13,747 nucleotides of DNA from Bacteroidales bacterium (GTDB taxonomy: Bacteria > Bacteroidota > Bacteroidia > Bacteroidales > WCHB1-69): the NCBI GenBank assembly GCA_017964755.1, contig JAGCRI010000083.1:1-13747 (forward strand), given 5' to 3'. The translations under genes were made by a program, and so were the position numbers. Within the stretch, counting starts at the first letter, position 1, and every line of letters begins with the position of its first letter. Below are positions 1-6,347 of the stretch, piece by piece. The notes under the pieces were generated by a model. The model saw only the letters and a list, made by a program, of their open reading frames with translations, did not search any database and was not told the origin of the DNA.

Positions 1-905
1 CTGATATCGCTATAAATGAGGGATATGCGAACATCGTGCTTCTCGGCAATCCTGAAAATATCAATGCCAAAGCAGCAGAATGGGGATTGAAAAATATCGA
101 CAAAGCACAAATTATCGACCCGAAAAACAATCCTAAAAAAGAGGTCTATGCCGAAATGCTTTGCGAAATAAGAAAGAAGAAAGGAATGCAGATGGAAGAG
201 GCTCTCCGTTTGGTTGAGAATCCGCTCTATCTTGACACTCTGTTGATTAAAAATAAAGAAGTTGACGGTGAAGTCGCTGGTGCTCAGAATGCAACAGGCG
301 ATGTGCTCCGTCCAGCCTTCCAAGTCGTTAAGACCCTGCCGGGCGTTTCTGTCGTTTCAGGTGCTTTCATTATGATTTTGAAAGACAAGCAATGGGGCGA
401 TAATGGAATAATGGTGTTTGCCGACTGCGCCGCCCACCCGGATCCGAATGAGCATGAACTTGCTGAAATAGCAGTTGTTACAGCCCAGACAGCGAAGAAA
501 ATCGCCGGTCTTGACCCGCGTGTGGCAATGTTGAGTTTCTCAACAAAGGGTTCGGCGAAGCACGACATGGTTGACAAGGTTGTGAATGCCACGAAACTCG
601 CCCACGAAATGGCTCCAGACCTCAAACTTGACGGCGAACTTCAGGCAGATGCAGCCATCGTTCCAAAAGTCGGTGCGAGCAAAGCGCCGGGCAGCCCTAT
701 CGCAGGCCACGCCAACGTTCTCGTTTTCCCGACACTCGAAGTTGGAAATATCGCCTATAAACTTGTTCAGCGTCTTGCCGGTGCTGAAGCCATCGGCCCC
801 ATTATGCAGGGTATGGCAGCACCTATCAATGACCTTTCCCGCGGTTGCTCCGTTGAGGATATTGTAAGTCTTATCGCTATAACCGCTTGTCAGGCAGCTG
901 AATAA
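1..905 (+). CDS. pta: phosphate acetyltransferase, 5'-truncated by the window edge
   Basis: Cytoplasmic enzyme that interconverts acetyl-CoA + phosphate and acetyl phosphate + CoA; with acetate kinase it makes acetate and ATP. The frame is open from base 3 (DIAINEGYANIVLLGNPE) and runs to TAA at 903-905. About 300 residues are visible and the family has roughly 330, so only a short N-terminal piece lies outside. A GTG at 36 is internal, not a start. Counting from that codon, the C-terminal signature NDLSRGCSVED holds S268, R269 and D275, whose spacing fits the active-site Ser309/Arg310/Asp316 of the Methanosarcina enzyme (numbers from memory). SFSTKGSAKH and APGSPIAGHANVLVFPTLE are further family motifs. 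It lacks features of the Pta-like tail of malic enzyme, so a stand-alone Pta is preferred. The next gene starts 17 bp after the stop. Acetate kinase may lie upstream, outside the window. Confidence 0.93.
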   Translation, partial: DIAINEGYANIVLLGNPENINAKAAEWGLKNIDKAQIIDPKNNPKKEVYAEMLCEIRKKKGMQMEEALRLVENPLYLDTLLIKNKEVDGEVAGAQNATGDVLRPAFQVVKTLPGVSVVSGAFIMILKDKQWGDNGIMVFADCAAHPDPNEHELAEIAVVTAQTAKKIAGLDPRVAMLSFSTKGSAKHDMVDKVVNATKLAHEMAPDLKLDGELQADAAIVPKVGASKAPGSPIAGHANVLVFPTLEVGNIAYKLVQRLAGAEAIGPIMQGMAAPINDLSRGCSVEDIVSLIAITACQAAE

Positions 906-922
906 TTTTTTCTTTTATAGTC

Positions 923-2644
923 ATGAGTTTTAAAATAAAATCATGGATATTGATAACGGCATTTTTAATGCCGTTATTCTTTTTTGCACAAAAGCCGACC
1001 GCGCCTGTGCGTAACATTGCGGAATTTGAACCTATGCAGGGTGTCATCGTCCGCTATCCTTTCGGCATCCCCACTCAATTAGTTAAGGAGATGGCCGATG
1101 TGGTTACTGTTACAACTCTTGTTTCTTCTGAACACCAGAAAAATATGGTAAAAAACACCTACCAGCAGGCGGGTGTGAATATGTCAAACATTGATTTTAT
1201 TACAGTTACAACTGATTCTTATTGGACCCGCGACTATAGTCCGTGGTTCATTGTTGACGGAAATGATGAATTCGGTGTTGTGGATTTCACATACAACCGT
1301 CCGCGTCCGAATGACAATAAGGCGTTGAAAACCATAGCAACTGCAATGGGGCTGAATTACTATTGCATGAATTTGAGCCATACTGGCGGCAATTACATGA
1401 CTGACGGCTACGGCACCAGCGCGTCCACTTCGCTTGTGCTGACCGAAAACTCCTCTTTGTCGCTTTCTGATATTGAACAGGAAGTAAATGATTATTTGGG
1501 AGTTACGAACTATATGCTTTTTCAGGATCCGATGGATGACTACATTGAGCACATTGACTGCTGGGGCAAGTTTTTAGCGGTTGACAAAGTGCTGATAGGC
1601 GAGGTGCCGCAGAGTGATTATAGATATGCTGACTACGAAGCCACAGCACAGGCTTTCGCCGCCGCAACCTCGTCATGGGGAGACAATTATCAGGTATATC
1701 GCGTCTATTCCCCCGGCTGCACATCTATCAATACTGATGTTACGCCTTATACTAACTCTCTGATTCTCAATGATCACGTTTTTGTGGCGCAGACCGGAAG
1801 TGACTGGGACGCCGCTGCCATTGCCACGTACCAGCAGGCGATGCCGGGTTACACAATAGTACCTGTTCAGGAAAGTGCGTCAACGCCGTGGGAGAACACT
1901 GACGCTCTGCATTGCCGCACCCACGAAGTGCCGGATTTGGGAATGCTATCCATTCACCACTATCCGCTGCTCGGTGCGAAACCTTACCAGCAGCAGTATC
2001 CGTTTACGGCGGAGATTACGGCATATAGCGGAGAAGCGATTATAGCCGATTCGGTAGTTGCTTATTATCAAGTAGATACGGCGCAGTGGCAGATGATGCC
2101 GCTTCAGAATGTTGGCGGTAAAGTTTGGGAAGGCGCTTTCACAAATCTTCCTTCAAATGCAAAAGTGAAATATTATCTTTCGGCTCAGGATATGTCGGGA
2201 AGACACGAAAAGCACCCATATATCGGGGCAGCAGATCCGCATGTTTTCACTATCGGCGCCGCTCCTGACTCAACACTCACGCCAATTGACACTTCAACTA
2301 TTGACACATCCACCGTCAACGTTCCTCCAATCGACACTTCTGACGTGGATACTTTGCCAATCATTGACCCGATTAATAATGATTCACTTGCCATATCTGA
2401 TTATCATATAAGTTATTATACAGTTTATCCTAATCCTGCCGTGAGTTATTTTTCAGTGGCTGGCGACATAATAAAGGACATATATATATATAATGTATAT
2501 GGTCGGCTTGTAGATGAAAGGAAAAATTGCGGTCGGAATGTGGTGCGGATATTTACTGACGGCTGGGCGACAGGTGTCTATTTTGTCAAAGTGATAAATC
2601 CGAAAGGTGACGAAGTCATTCGCAAAGTTGCTGTGAGAAAGTGA
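923..2644 (+). CDS. secreted peptidylarginine deiminase (PPAD-like) with T9SS sorting domain
   Basis: Guanidino-modifying hydrolase of the PAD_porph/agmatine deiminase family, probably converting arginine side chains to citrulline outside the cell. Layout of the 573 residues: signal peptide 1-22 (likely cut FFA|QKP), catalytic domain about 28-350, Ig-like domain about 355-445, Thr/Asp/Pro-rich linker about 447-490, and a type A T9SS C-terminal domain 498-573 (YPNPA start, GVYFVKV, basic end KVAVRK). Candidate catalytic residues are D104 (WTRDY), H210 and D212 (EHIDC), N278 and C331 (ALHCRTH). Their spacing nearly equals P. gingivalis PPAD D130/H236/D238/N297/C351. R126 and R128 (YNRPR) and Y207 fall where PPAD has R152, R154 and Y233, residues tied to binding C-terminal arginine substrates. 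A secreted agmatine deiminase is the alternative, but the signal peptide, Ig-like domain and CTD favour a protein-acting enzyme. The gene sits 17 bp after pta and 25 bp before a hotdog gene. Confidence 0.88.
   Translation: MSFKIKSWILITAFLMPLFFFAQKPTAPVRNIAEFEPMQGVIVRYPFGIPTQLVKEMADVVTVTTLVSSEHQKNMVKNTYQQAGVNMSNIDFITVTTDSYWTRDYSPWFIVDGNDEFGVVDFTYNRPRPNDNKALKTIATAMGLNYYCMNLSHTGGNYMTDGYGTSASTSLVLTENSSLSLSDIEQEVNDYLGVTNYMLFQDPMDDYIEHIDCWGKFLAVDKVLIGEVPQSDYRYADYEATAQAFAAATSSWGDNYQVYRVYSPGCTSINTDVTPYTNSLILNDHVFVAQTGSDWDAAAIATYQQAMPGYTIVPVQESASTPWENTDALHCRTHEVPDLGMLSIHHYPLLGAKPYQQQYPFTAEITAYSGEAIIADSVVAYYQVDTAQWQMMPLQNVGGKVWEGAFTNLPSNAKVKYYLSAQDMSGRHEKHPYIGAADPHVFTIGAAPDSTLTPIDTSTIDTSTVNVPPIDTSDVDTLPIIDPINNDSLAISDYHISYYTVYPNPAVSYFSVAGDIIKDIYIYNVYGRLVDERKNCGRNVVRIFTDGWATGVYFVKVINPKGDEVIRKVAVRK
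2266..2391 (+). repeat. degenerate Thr/Asp/Ser/Pro linker repeat in the deiminase gene
   Basis: This part of the gene encodes repeated short units of the type PIDTS/TIDTS/DVDT between the Ig-like domain and the sorting domain (residues about 449-490). At DNA level, near-copies such as CCAATTGACACTTC and CCAATCGACACTTC recur. Low-complexity linkers of this sort commonly separate folded domains from a T9SS CTD. It is most likely a flexible spacer. Confidence 0.6.
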
Positions 2645-2669
2645 TTTGGCATTATTTAAAATTTGTAGG

Positions 2670-3065
2670 ATGGATATTCAGAAACTGATACCGCAGCAAC
2701 CGCCTTTTGTTTTTGTTGACAGAATTTATGACATAAGTGACACTTTTTTCAGAAGTGAGTTTTCTATTGGCGAAAATTCCCTTCTGACTCGCAACGGGTG
2801 TTTTTCGGAAGCGGGGCTTGTGGAGCATGTGGCGCAGAGCATGGCGGCGTATATCGGTTATCACAATCAGGATAATGTCAGAGTTGGCGTTGTGGCAGCT
2901 GTAGAGAATTTCACTTTCAGTACCCTCCCCGTTTGTGGTGAAAATATCCAGACAGAAATAACCATATTAAACAAAGTTTTCGATATATCACACGTCAAAT
3001 CTGTAACATACAGCAACGGCAAAATAATTGCAGAAGGCAGAATGAAGTTGGTGGAGAGGGTATGA
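2670..3065 (+). CDS. hotdog-fold protein related to 3-hydroxyacyl-ACP dehydratase, catalytic His missing
   Basis: A 131-residue single hotdog-domain protein. The N-terminal IPQQPPFVFVDRIYD matches the FabZ motif PHRYPFLLVDR, and GLVEHVAQSMAAYIGY matches the central helix of FabZ/COG4706-type proteins. FabZ uses a His in NGHFP and a Glu in the central helix. Here the His position reads NGCF (C44), while the Glu is kept (E52), and the loop between them is about six residues shorter. It may bind acyl-ACP or acyl-CoA without the usual dehydration chemistry, or use different residues; substrate unknown. I chose ATG 2670 rather than TTG 2646, which would add an unconserved tail almost touching the previous stop. 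No good Shine-Dalgarno is visible, which is normal in this phylum. The 25-bp gap after the deiminase suggests co-transcription. Confidence 0.75.
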   Translation: MDIQKLIPQQPPFVFVDRIYDISDTFFRSEFSIGENSLLTRNGCFSEAGLVEHVAQSMAAYIGYHNQDNVRVGVVAAVENFTFSTLPVCGENIQTEITILNKVFDISHVKSVTYSNGKIIAEGRMKLVERV

Positions 3066-3190
3066 ATCTTGGATTATGGCAATATGTGATTAAGAAATAT
3101 TTTCCTATTTATGAGACCATAAACCATAATCAATATCGGAAAGATGTTTTTTTAGTGGCAACCAATAATAATTGTATTTTTGCATATTGA
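3062..3190 (+). CDS. possible 42-residue ORF overlapping the hotdog gene stop (doubtful)
   Basis: ATG at 3062 overlaps the TGA of the hotdog gene (ATGA), the arrangement seen in coupled operon genes. The frame encodes MNLGLWQYVIKKYFPIYETI and then about 22 unrecognised residues. Its 3' end runs through a promoter-like element (3175-3182) that appears to belong to the hsdM remnant. It could be the cut-off start of a former operon gene at the junction with the restriction-modification block, or a chance frame. No family was recognised. Confidence 0.2.
   Translation: MNLGLWQYVIKKYFPIYETINHNQYRKDVFLVATNNNCIFAY
3175..3182 (+). promoter_or_regulatory. Bacteroidetes-type -7 element TATTTTTG upstream of the hsdM remnant
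   Basis: The octamer fits the Bacteroidetes -7 consensus TAnnTTTG and is followed by C, as is common. It lies 20 bp before the ATG at 3203, leaving a short leader. No convincing -33 TTTG is visible at the expected distance, so the call rests on one half-site in AT-rich DNA. Confidence 0.4.
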
Positions 3191-3202
3191 AATGTATACA
3201 AT

Positions 3203-4666
3203 ATGCTTACTCTATCCCAATTAGAACAATACCTTTCCAAAGCCGCATGGATTCTCAAAGGTCCTGTGGATGCAGCTGATTTCAAGGTGTATATCTTCCC
3301 TTTACTGTTTTTCAAAAGGATTTCGGATGTTTAAGACGATGAATACAACGAGGCCTTGTCGGAAAGCGATGGCGACCACGAATATGCTTCGGGGGCTGAA
3401 ATGCACCGCTTTATTATTCCCAAAGGTTGCCATTGGAAAGATGTCAGAGCCGTTACTACCAATGTGGGAAGCGCCATTAAAGGGGCTTTCTCCCAGATAG
3501 AACAGGCAAATCCCCAATACTTGGCGAACATCTTCGGCGATACCGACTGGACCAACAAGGAACGGCTTTCGGATGCAATGCTGTGCCAACTTATTGAGCA
3601 TTTCTCCACCAAGAACCTCAATATTAAAAATGTGCCCAATGACGAGTTAGGTAACGCCTACGAGTTTCTAATCAAGAAATTTGCCGACGATAGCGGCCAT
3701 ACGGCTGCCGAGTTCTATACTAACTGAACGGTGGTGCGCCTAATGACGCTCATTGCCGACCCGCACGAAGGCGACAGCGTGTACGACCCAACCTGCAGCA
3801 GCGGCGGTTTGCTGCTCAACTGCGCCATGATGCTCAAAGACCAAGGCAAGGAATACCGCACTTTGCGCCTTTTCGGGCAGGAAATCAACCTGATTACTTC
3901 AGGTATTGCCCGAATGAACATGCTGTTGCACGGTTTCGAGGAATTCAACATTGTGAGAGGCAACACGTTGAGCAATCCTATCTTTATGGAATATGACGAG
4001 TTGCAGAAGTTCGATATAGTACTGGCCAATCCGCCCTATTCCATCAAAAGTTGGGACCAGGCTGCCTTCACCGATGACCCTTACGGGCGCAACATCTGGG
4101 GCACACCGCCACAGGGTTGCGCCGACTATGCCTTCCAGCAACACATTATGAAAAGCCTGAAACCCGATACTGGGCGTTGCGTGGTGCTATGGCCACACGG
4201 CATCCTTTTCCGTGATGCGGAACGCGACATGCGGCGCAAGATGATTGAAAGCGATTGCGTAGATTGTGTCATAGGCTTGGGACCGAATTTGTTCTACAAC
4301 TCGCCGATGGAGGCCTGCCTGCTGATTTGCCGTACACGTAAACACGAACAACGACGAGGTAAAATCCTCTTTATCAATGCGGTGGACGAAGTGAGACGTG
4401 ACAAAACCATCAGTATGCTCGAAGAAAGACATATCGACAAGATTTTCAAGGCATACAAAGAGTACAAAGACATCCCTGGCTTTGCCAAAGTGGTGAGCAA
4501 CGAACAGATTTTGGAGAACGGTGCCACGCTCAACATTTCGCAATATGTGTCTCGGTTGGAGGTGAAAGATGATGCTCCAAAACAGACTTTGGAAGAACTG
4601 CTGGAAGAATGGACGGGGAAACGGACAGAATTATATAAAGGAATCAGCAGAATATTAGAAGGTTAA
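3203..4666 (+). pseudogene. hsdM: type I restriction-modification methyltransferase subunit (hsdM) broken by two nonsense codons
   Basis: HsdM is the N6-adenine methyltransferase subunit of type I restriction-modification systems. One uninterrupted frame of 488 codons, close to normal HsdM length, runs from ATG 3203 to TAA 4664-4666 but has TAA at 3332-3334 (after KRISDV) and TGA at 3725-3727 (in FYTN*TVVRLM). In relatives these sites are usually Tyr or Trp, and Arg; a Tyr or Arg codon would be one base away from the stops seen. The N-terminal HsdM helical domain (LEQYLSKAAWILKG...DAADFKVYIFPLLFFKR) precedes the methylase domain. SAM motif I, at 3785-3808, reads DPTCSSGG instead of the usual DPxCGSGG. 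Catalytic motif NPPY at 4028-4039 is intact. No frameshifts are seen, which suggests recent loss. No hsdS or hsdR lies nearby. The longest intact piece (3728-4666) lacks the N-terminal domain and is unlikely to work alone. Confidence 0.85.
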
Positions 4667-4670
4667 ATTT

Positions 4671-4710
4671 CAAATTATTGGCAATTTATTTGTTTTTTGC
4701 CAATAATTTG
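4671..4710 (+). repeat. perfect 14-bp inverted repeat, possible operator
   Basis: The left arm CAAATTATTGGCAA (4671-4684) and the right arm TTGCCAATAATTTG (4697-4710) are exact reverse complements around a 12-base T-rich loop. It begins 4 bases after the hsdM stop and ends directly at the -7-like element of the ATPase gene. No U-tract follows the right arm, so a simple intrinsic terminator is less likely than a repressor-binding palindrome or an RNA hairpin. Confidence 0.8.
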
Positions 4711-4718
4711 CATCTTTG
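4689..4718 (+). promoter_or_regulatory. probable promoter of the AAA/DUF4143 ATPase gene
   Basis: TTTG at 4689-4692 and CATCTTTG at 4711-4718 (one mismatch to TAnnTTTG) are 18 bases apart, close to the Bacteroidetes -33/-7 spacing. The -33 element falls in the loop of the inverted repeat, and the right arm fills the spacer. A transcript would start near 4725, which supports ATG 4740 as the start codon. Confidence 0.45.
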
Positions 4719-4739
4719 TATTCGAAAAAAGTGGCACAA

Positions 4740-6011
4740 ATGTCAAAAATATCTAAAGTAATGTATACTCGGGAAAACTATTTGAAACAGCTTGAAGACA
4801 GTGAAGGAAACGGTCTTGTGAAGGTCATTACCGGCATTCGCCGTGCGGGGAAATCAGTGTTACTTTCGGAGTTGTTTCACCAACATCTTATTGATAACGG
4901 CGTGGATGAGAGCCAGATTATCGATATCGCTCTCGATGATAGGGATTATGCGGAGTTTCTGAATCCCGATGTCTTCCTCTCATACGTGAAATCCTGCATT
5001 CGGAAAGGAGAACGCAACTACATCTTGATTGATGAGGTGCGGATGATGGACGACTTTGTCAGCGTACTACTCAGCCTGCTTCACAAGCCCAACTGCGACA
5101 TCTACGTAACGGGAAGCAATTCACGCTTCCTTTCCACCGATATTGCCACGGAATTCCGAGGCAGGTCGCAGGAAATCCATGTTTGGCCACTTTCCTTTTC
5201 CGAATATATGGAAAACTACCAGGGTACAGAGCGTGAAGCTTGGAAAGAATATATCGAATTTGGCGGGTTGCCACAACTTGCTTCTTTCAAAACCCGACAG
5301 CAAAAAACAGACTATCTTACCAATCTGTTGCACACCGTGTATGTCAGAGACCTTGTTGAACGGAACAAGTTGCCCAATGACAGGGGATTGACTGACCTCA
5401 TTCGCATCTTGGCATTCATTATCGGCTTCCCTTGCAATCCGCTGAAAATATCCAAGACATTCGACAGTGTGCTACACCAGAAGATCACAGACGATACCGT
5501 TTCCAGATACCTCCGTTATTTGCAAGAGTCCTTCCTTATTCATCCCGCGCTGCGTTATGATGTGAAAGGAAGAAAATACATTGGGACAGAGACAAAATAC
5601 TATTTCAGCGACATTGGACTACGGAACAGCATTTTGGATTTCAGACAAATAGAAGCGAATCACAGTATGGAAAATATGATTTATGCAGAATTACGCCGTC
5701 GTGGCTTTATGGTGGACGTTGGCAGAGTGGAGACCCGTGAGATTGACACTTCCGGCCGCCAGGTACGTAAGAAATTGGAGGTGGATTTTGTGGCCAACCA
5801 AGGGAGTCAGCGCTATTATATACAGTCTGCTTACAAATTGTATGATGAAGAGAAAATCAAGCAGGAGAAAAGCTCGTTGAAACTCATACCAGACTCGTTT
5901 AAGAAGATAATCATCGAAGAAGAGGACATAGTGCCTTATCACGACAACGACGGTTTTGTACGCATGGGCTTATTGGACTTCCTGCTTCGGCCAGATAGCC
6001 TAAGTTTTTGA
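4740..6011 (+). CDS. AAA-family ATPase with C-terminal DUF4143 domain
   Basis: A 423-residue ATP-binding protein of the AAA_14/DUF4143 type that is very common in Bacteroidales; its cellular role is not established. From the ATG at 4740, Walker A is GIRRAGKS (32-39), Walker B is YILIDE (94-99), the sensor-1-like VTGSNS is at 123-128, and GRSQEIHVWPLSFSEY (141-156) is a family hallmark. The C-terminal DUF4143 part has a PD-(D/E)XK-like core pattern, LEVDFVANQGSQRYYIQSAY, so a nuclease-like fold is likely. A TTG at 4716 would add eight residues but lies inside the promoter. Length and motifs look intact, unlike the adjacent hsdM. The inverted repeat at the promoter suggests dedicated repression, possibly autoregulation. 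The family has been suspected of mobile or defence-linked roles, but nothing here proves one. Confidence 0.85.
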   Translation: MSKISKVMYTRENYLKQLEDSEGNGLVKVITGIRRAGKSVLLSELFHQHLIDNGVDESQIIDIALDDRDYAEFLNPDVFLSYVKSCIRKGERNYILIDEVRMMDDFVSVLLSLLHKPNCDIYVTGSNSRFLSTDIATEFRGRSQEIHVWPLSFSEYMENYQGTEREAWKEYIEFGGLPQLASFKTRQQKTDYLTNLLHTVYVRDLVERNKLPNDRGLTDLIRILAFIIGFPCNPLKISKTFDSVLHQKITDDTVSRYLRYLQESFLIHPALRYDVKGRKYIGTETKYYFSDIGLRNSILDFRQIEANHSMENMIYAELRRRGFMVDVGRVETREIDTSGRQVRKKLEVDFVANQGSQRYYIQSAYKLYDEEKIKQEKSSLKLIPDSFKKIIIEEEDIVPYHDNDGFVRMGLLDFLLRPDSLSF

Positions 6012-6062
6012 GACGCGTGAAAAGGTACAATGTGACATTTTTATTTGACAAAAGAATCACTA

Positions 6063-6119
6063 ATGGATACAAATAAACAAAACACCGGCGACATCATCAT
6101 CTATCATTTAATTCTCTGA
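6063..6119 (+). pseudogene. possible N-terminal remnant of a RhuM-family gene
   Basis: An 18-codon frame from ATG 6063 to TGA 6117-6119 encodes MDTNKQNTGDIIIYHLIL. The first 15 residues resemble the start of RhuM-family proteins (M-x-NK-x-x-GEIIIYQ...), which are often carried inside type I restriction-modification loci between hsdM and hsdS. The similarity is from memory and very short. If real, it marks the far side of the decayed restriction locus. It may also be chance. Confidence 0.22.
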
Positions 6120-6249
6120 ATACTATAATAATACTTACAAACTTATAGGTTAGAATTTAAAATCTTAATTTAACAGTAAAACATAATATTTTAAGATTTG
6201 TTCATCGGTGTGAAAATTTTCTTTTTCCTGCTTTTAACAGAATTAAATG

Positions 6250-6257
6250 TATATTTG
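6250..6257 (+). promoter_or_regulatory. Bacteroidetes-type -7 element TATATTTG for the lipoprotein pair
   Basis: A perfect match to TAnnTTTG followed by C, in an AT-rich intergenic region, 88 bp before the ATG of the first lipoprotein gene. A start near 6264 would give a leader of about 80 nt that contains the AGGAGG and start-stop element. The -33 region is not convincing. Confidence 0.5.
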
Positions 6258-6323
6258 CACTGTGTTTTTTGGATTTCGCAAAAGGTCTTCAGGAATTCAT
6301 AAAGCATTAATGTTTAACAATAT

Positions 6324-6347
6324 AGGAGGCCAAAAGATGTAATTATG
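6324..6347 (+). promoter_or_regulatory. strong Shine-Dalgarno followed by an AUG-UAA start-stop element
   Basis: AGGAGG (6324-6329) is 7 bases before ATG 6337-6339, which is followed at once by TAA (6340-6342). The lipoprotein ATG comes two bases later, at 6345. The Shine-Dalgarno is ideally spaced for the start-stop and about 15 bases from the real start, longer than usual. Such an ideal Shine-Dalgarno is uncommon in Bacteroidetes. A ribosome could initiate, terminate and reinitiate at 6345. The sequence is clear; a function is inferred. Confidence 0.5.

Larger units (their letters stand above)
6012..6344. other. 333-bp AT-rich intergenic region
   Basis: Apart from the short RhuM-like frame, the promoter and the start-stop element listed separately, I see only AT-rich sequence. 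A 9-bp inverted repeat (AAATCTTAA 6160-6168, TTAAGATTT 6191-6199) is present, but it is weak given the base composition. No terminator with a U-tract is evident after the ATPase gene. Confidence 0.6.

Noticed and set aside
284..625. Open frame antisense to pta
   Set aside because: It lies wholly within a well-conserved gene on the other strand and its translation has no recognisable motifs.
3332..3727. Stop-codon reassignment or programmed readthrough in the hsdM frame
   Set aside because: The two stops are different (TAA and TGA), the neighbouring genes use stops normally, and motif I is also altered, so simple decay is more likely.
4685..6047. 8-bp direct repeat TTTATTTG on both sides of the AAA/DUF4143 gene (4685-4692 and 6040-6047) as a target-site duplication
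   Set aside because: The motif is short, AT-rich and expected by chance here; the left copy also lies partly in the loop of the promoter palindrome.
6160..6199. 9-bp inverted repeat AAATCTTAA / TTAAGATTT
   Set aside because: It is almost entirely A/T, the loop is long (22 bases), and there is no U-tract or promoter arrangement around it.
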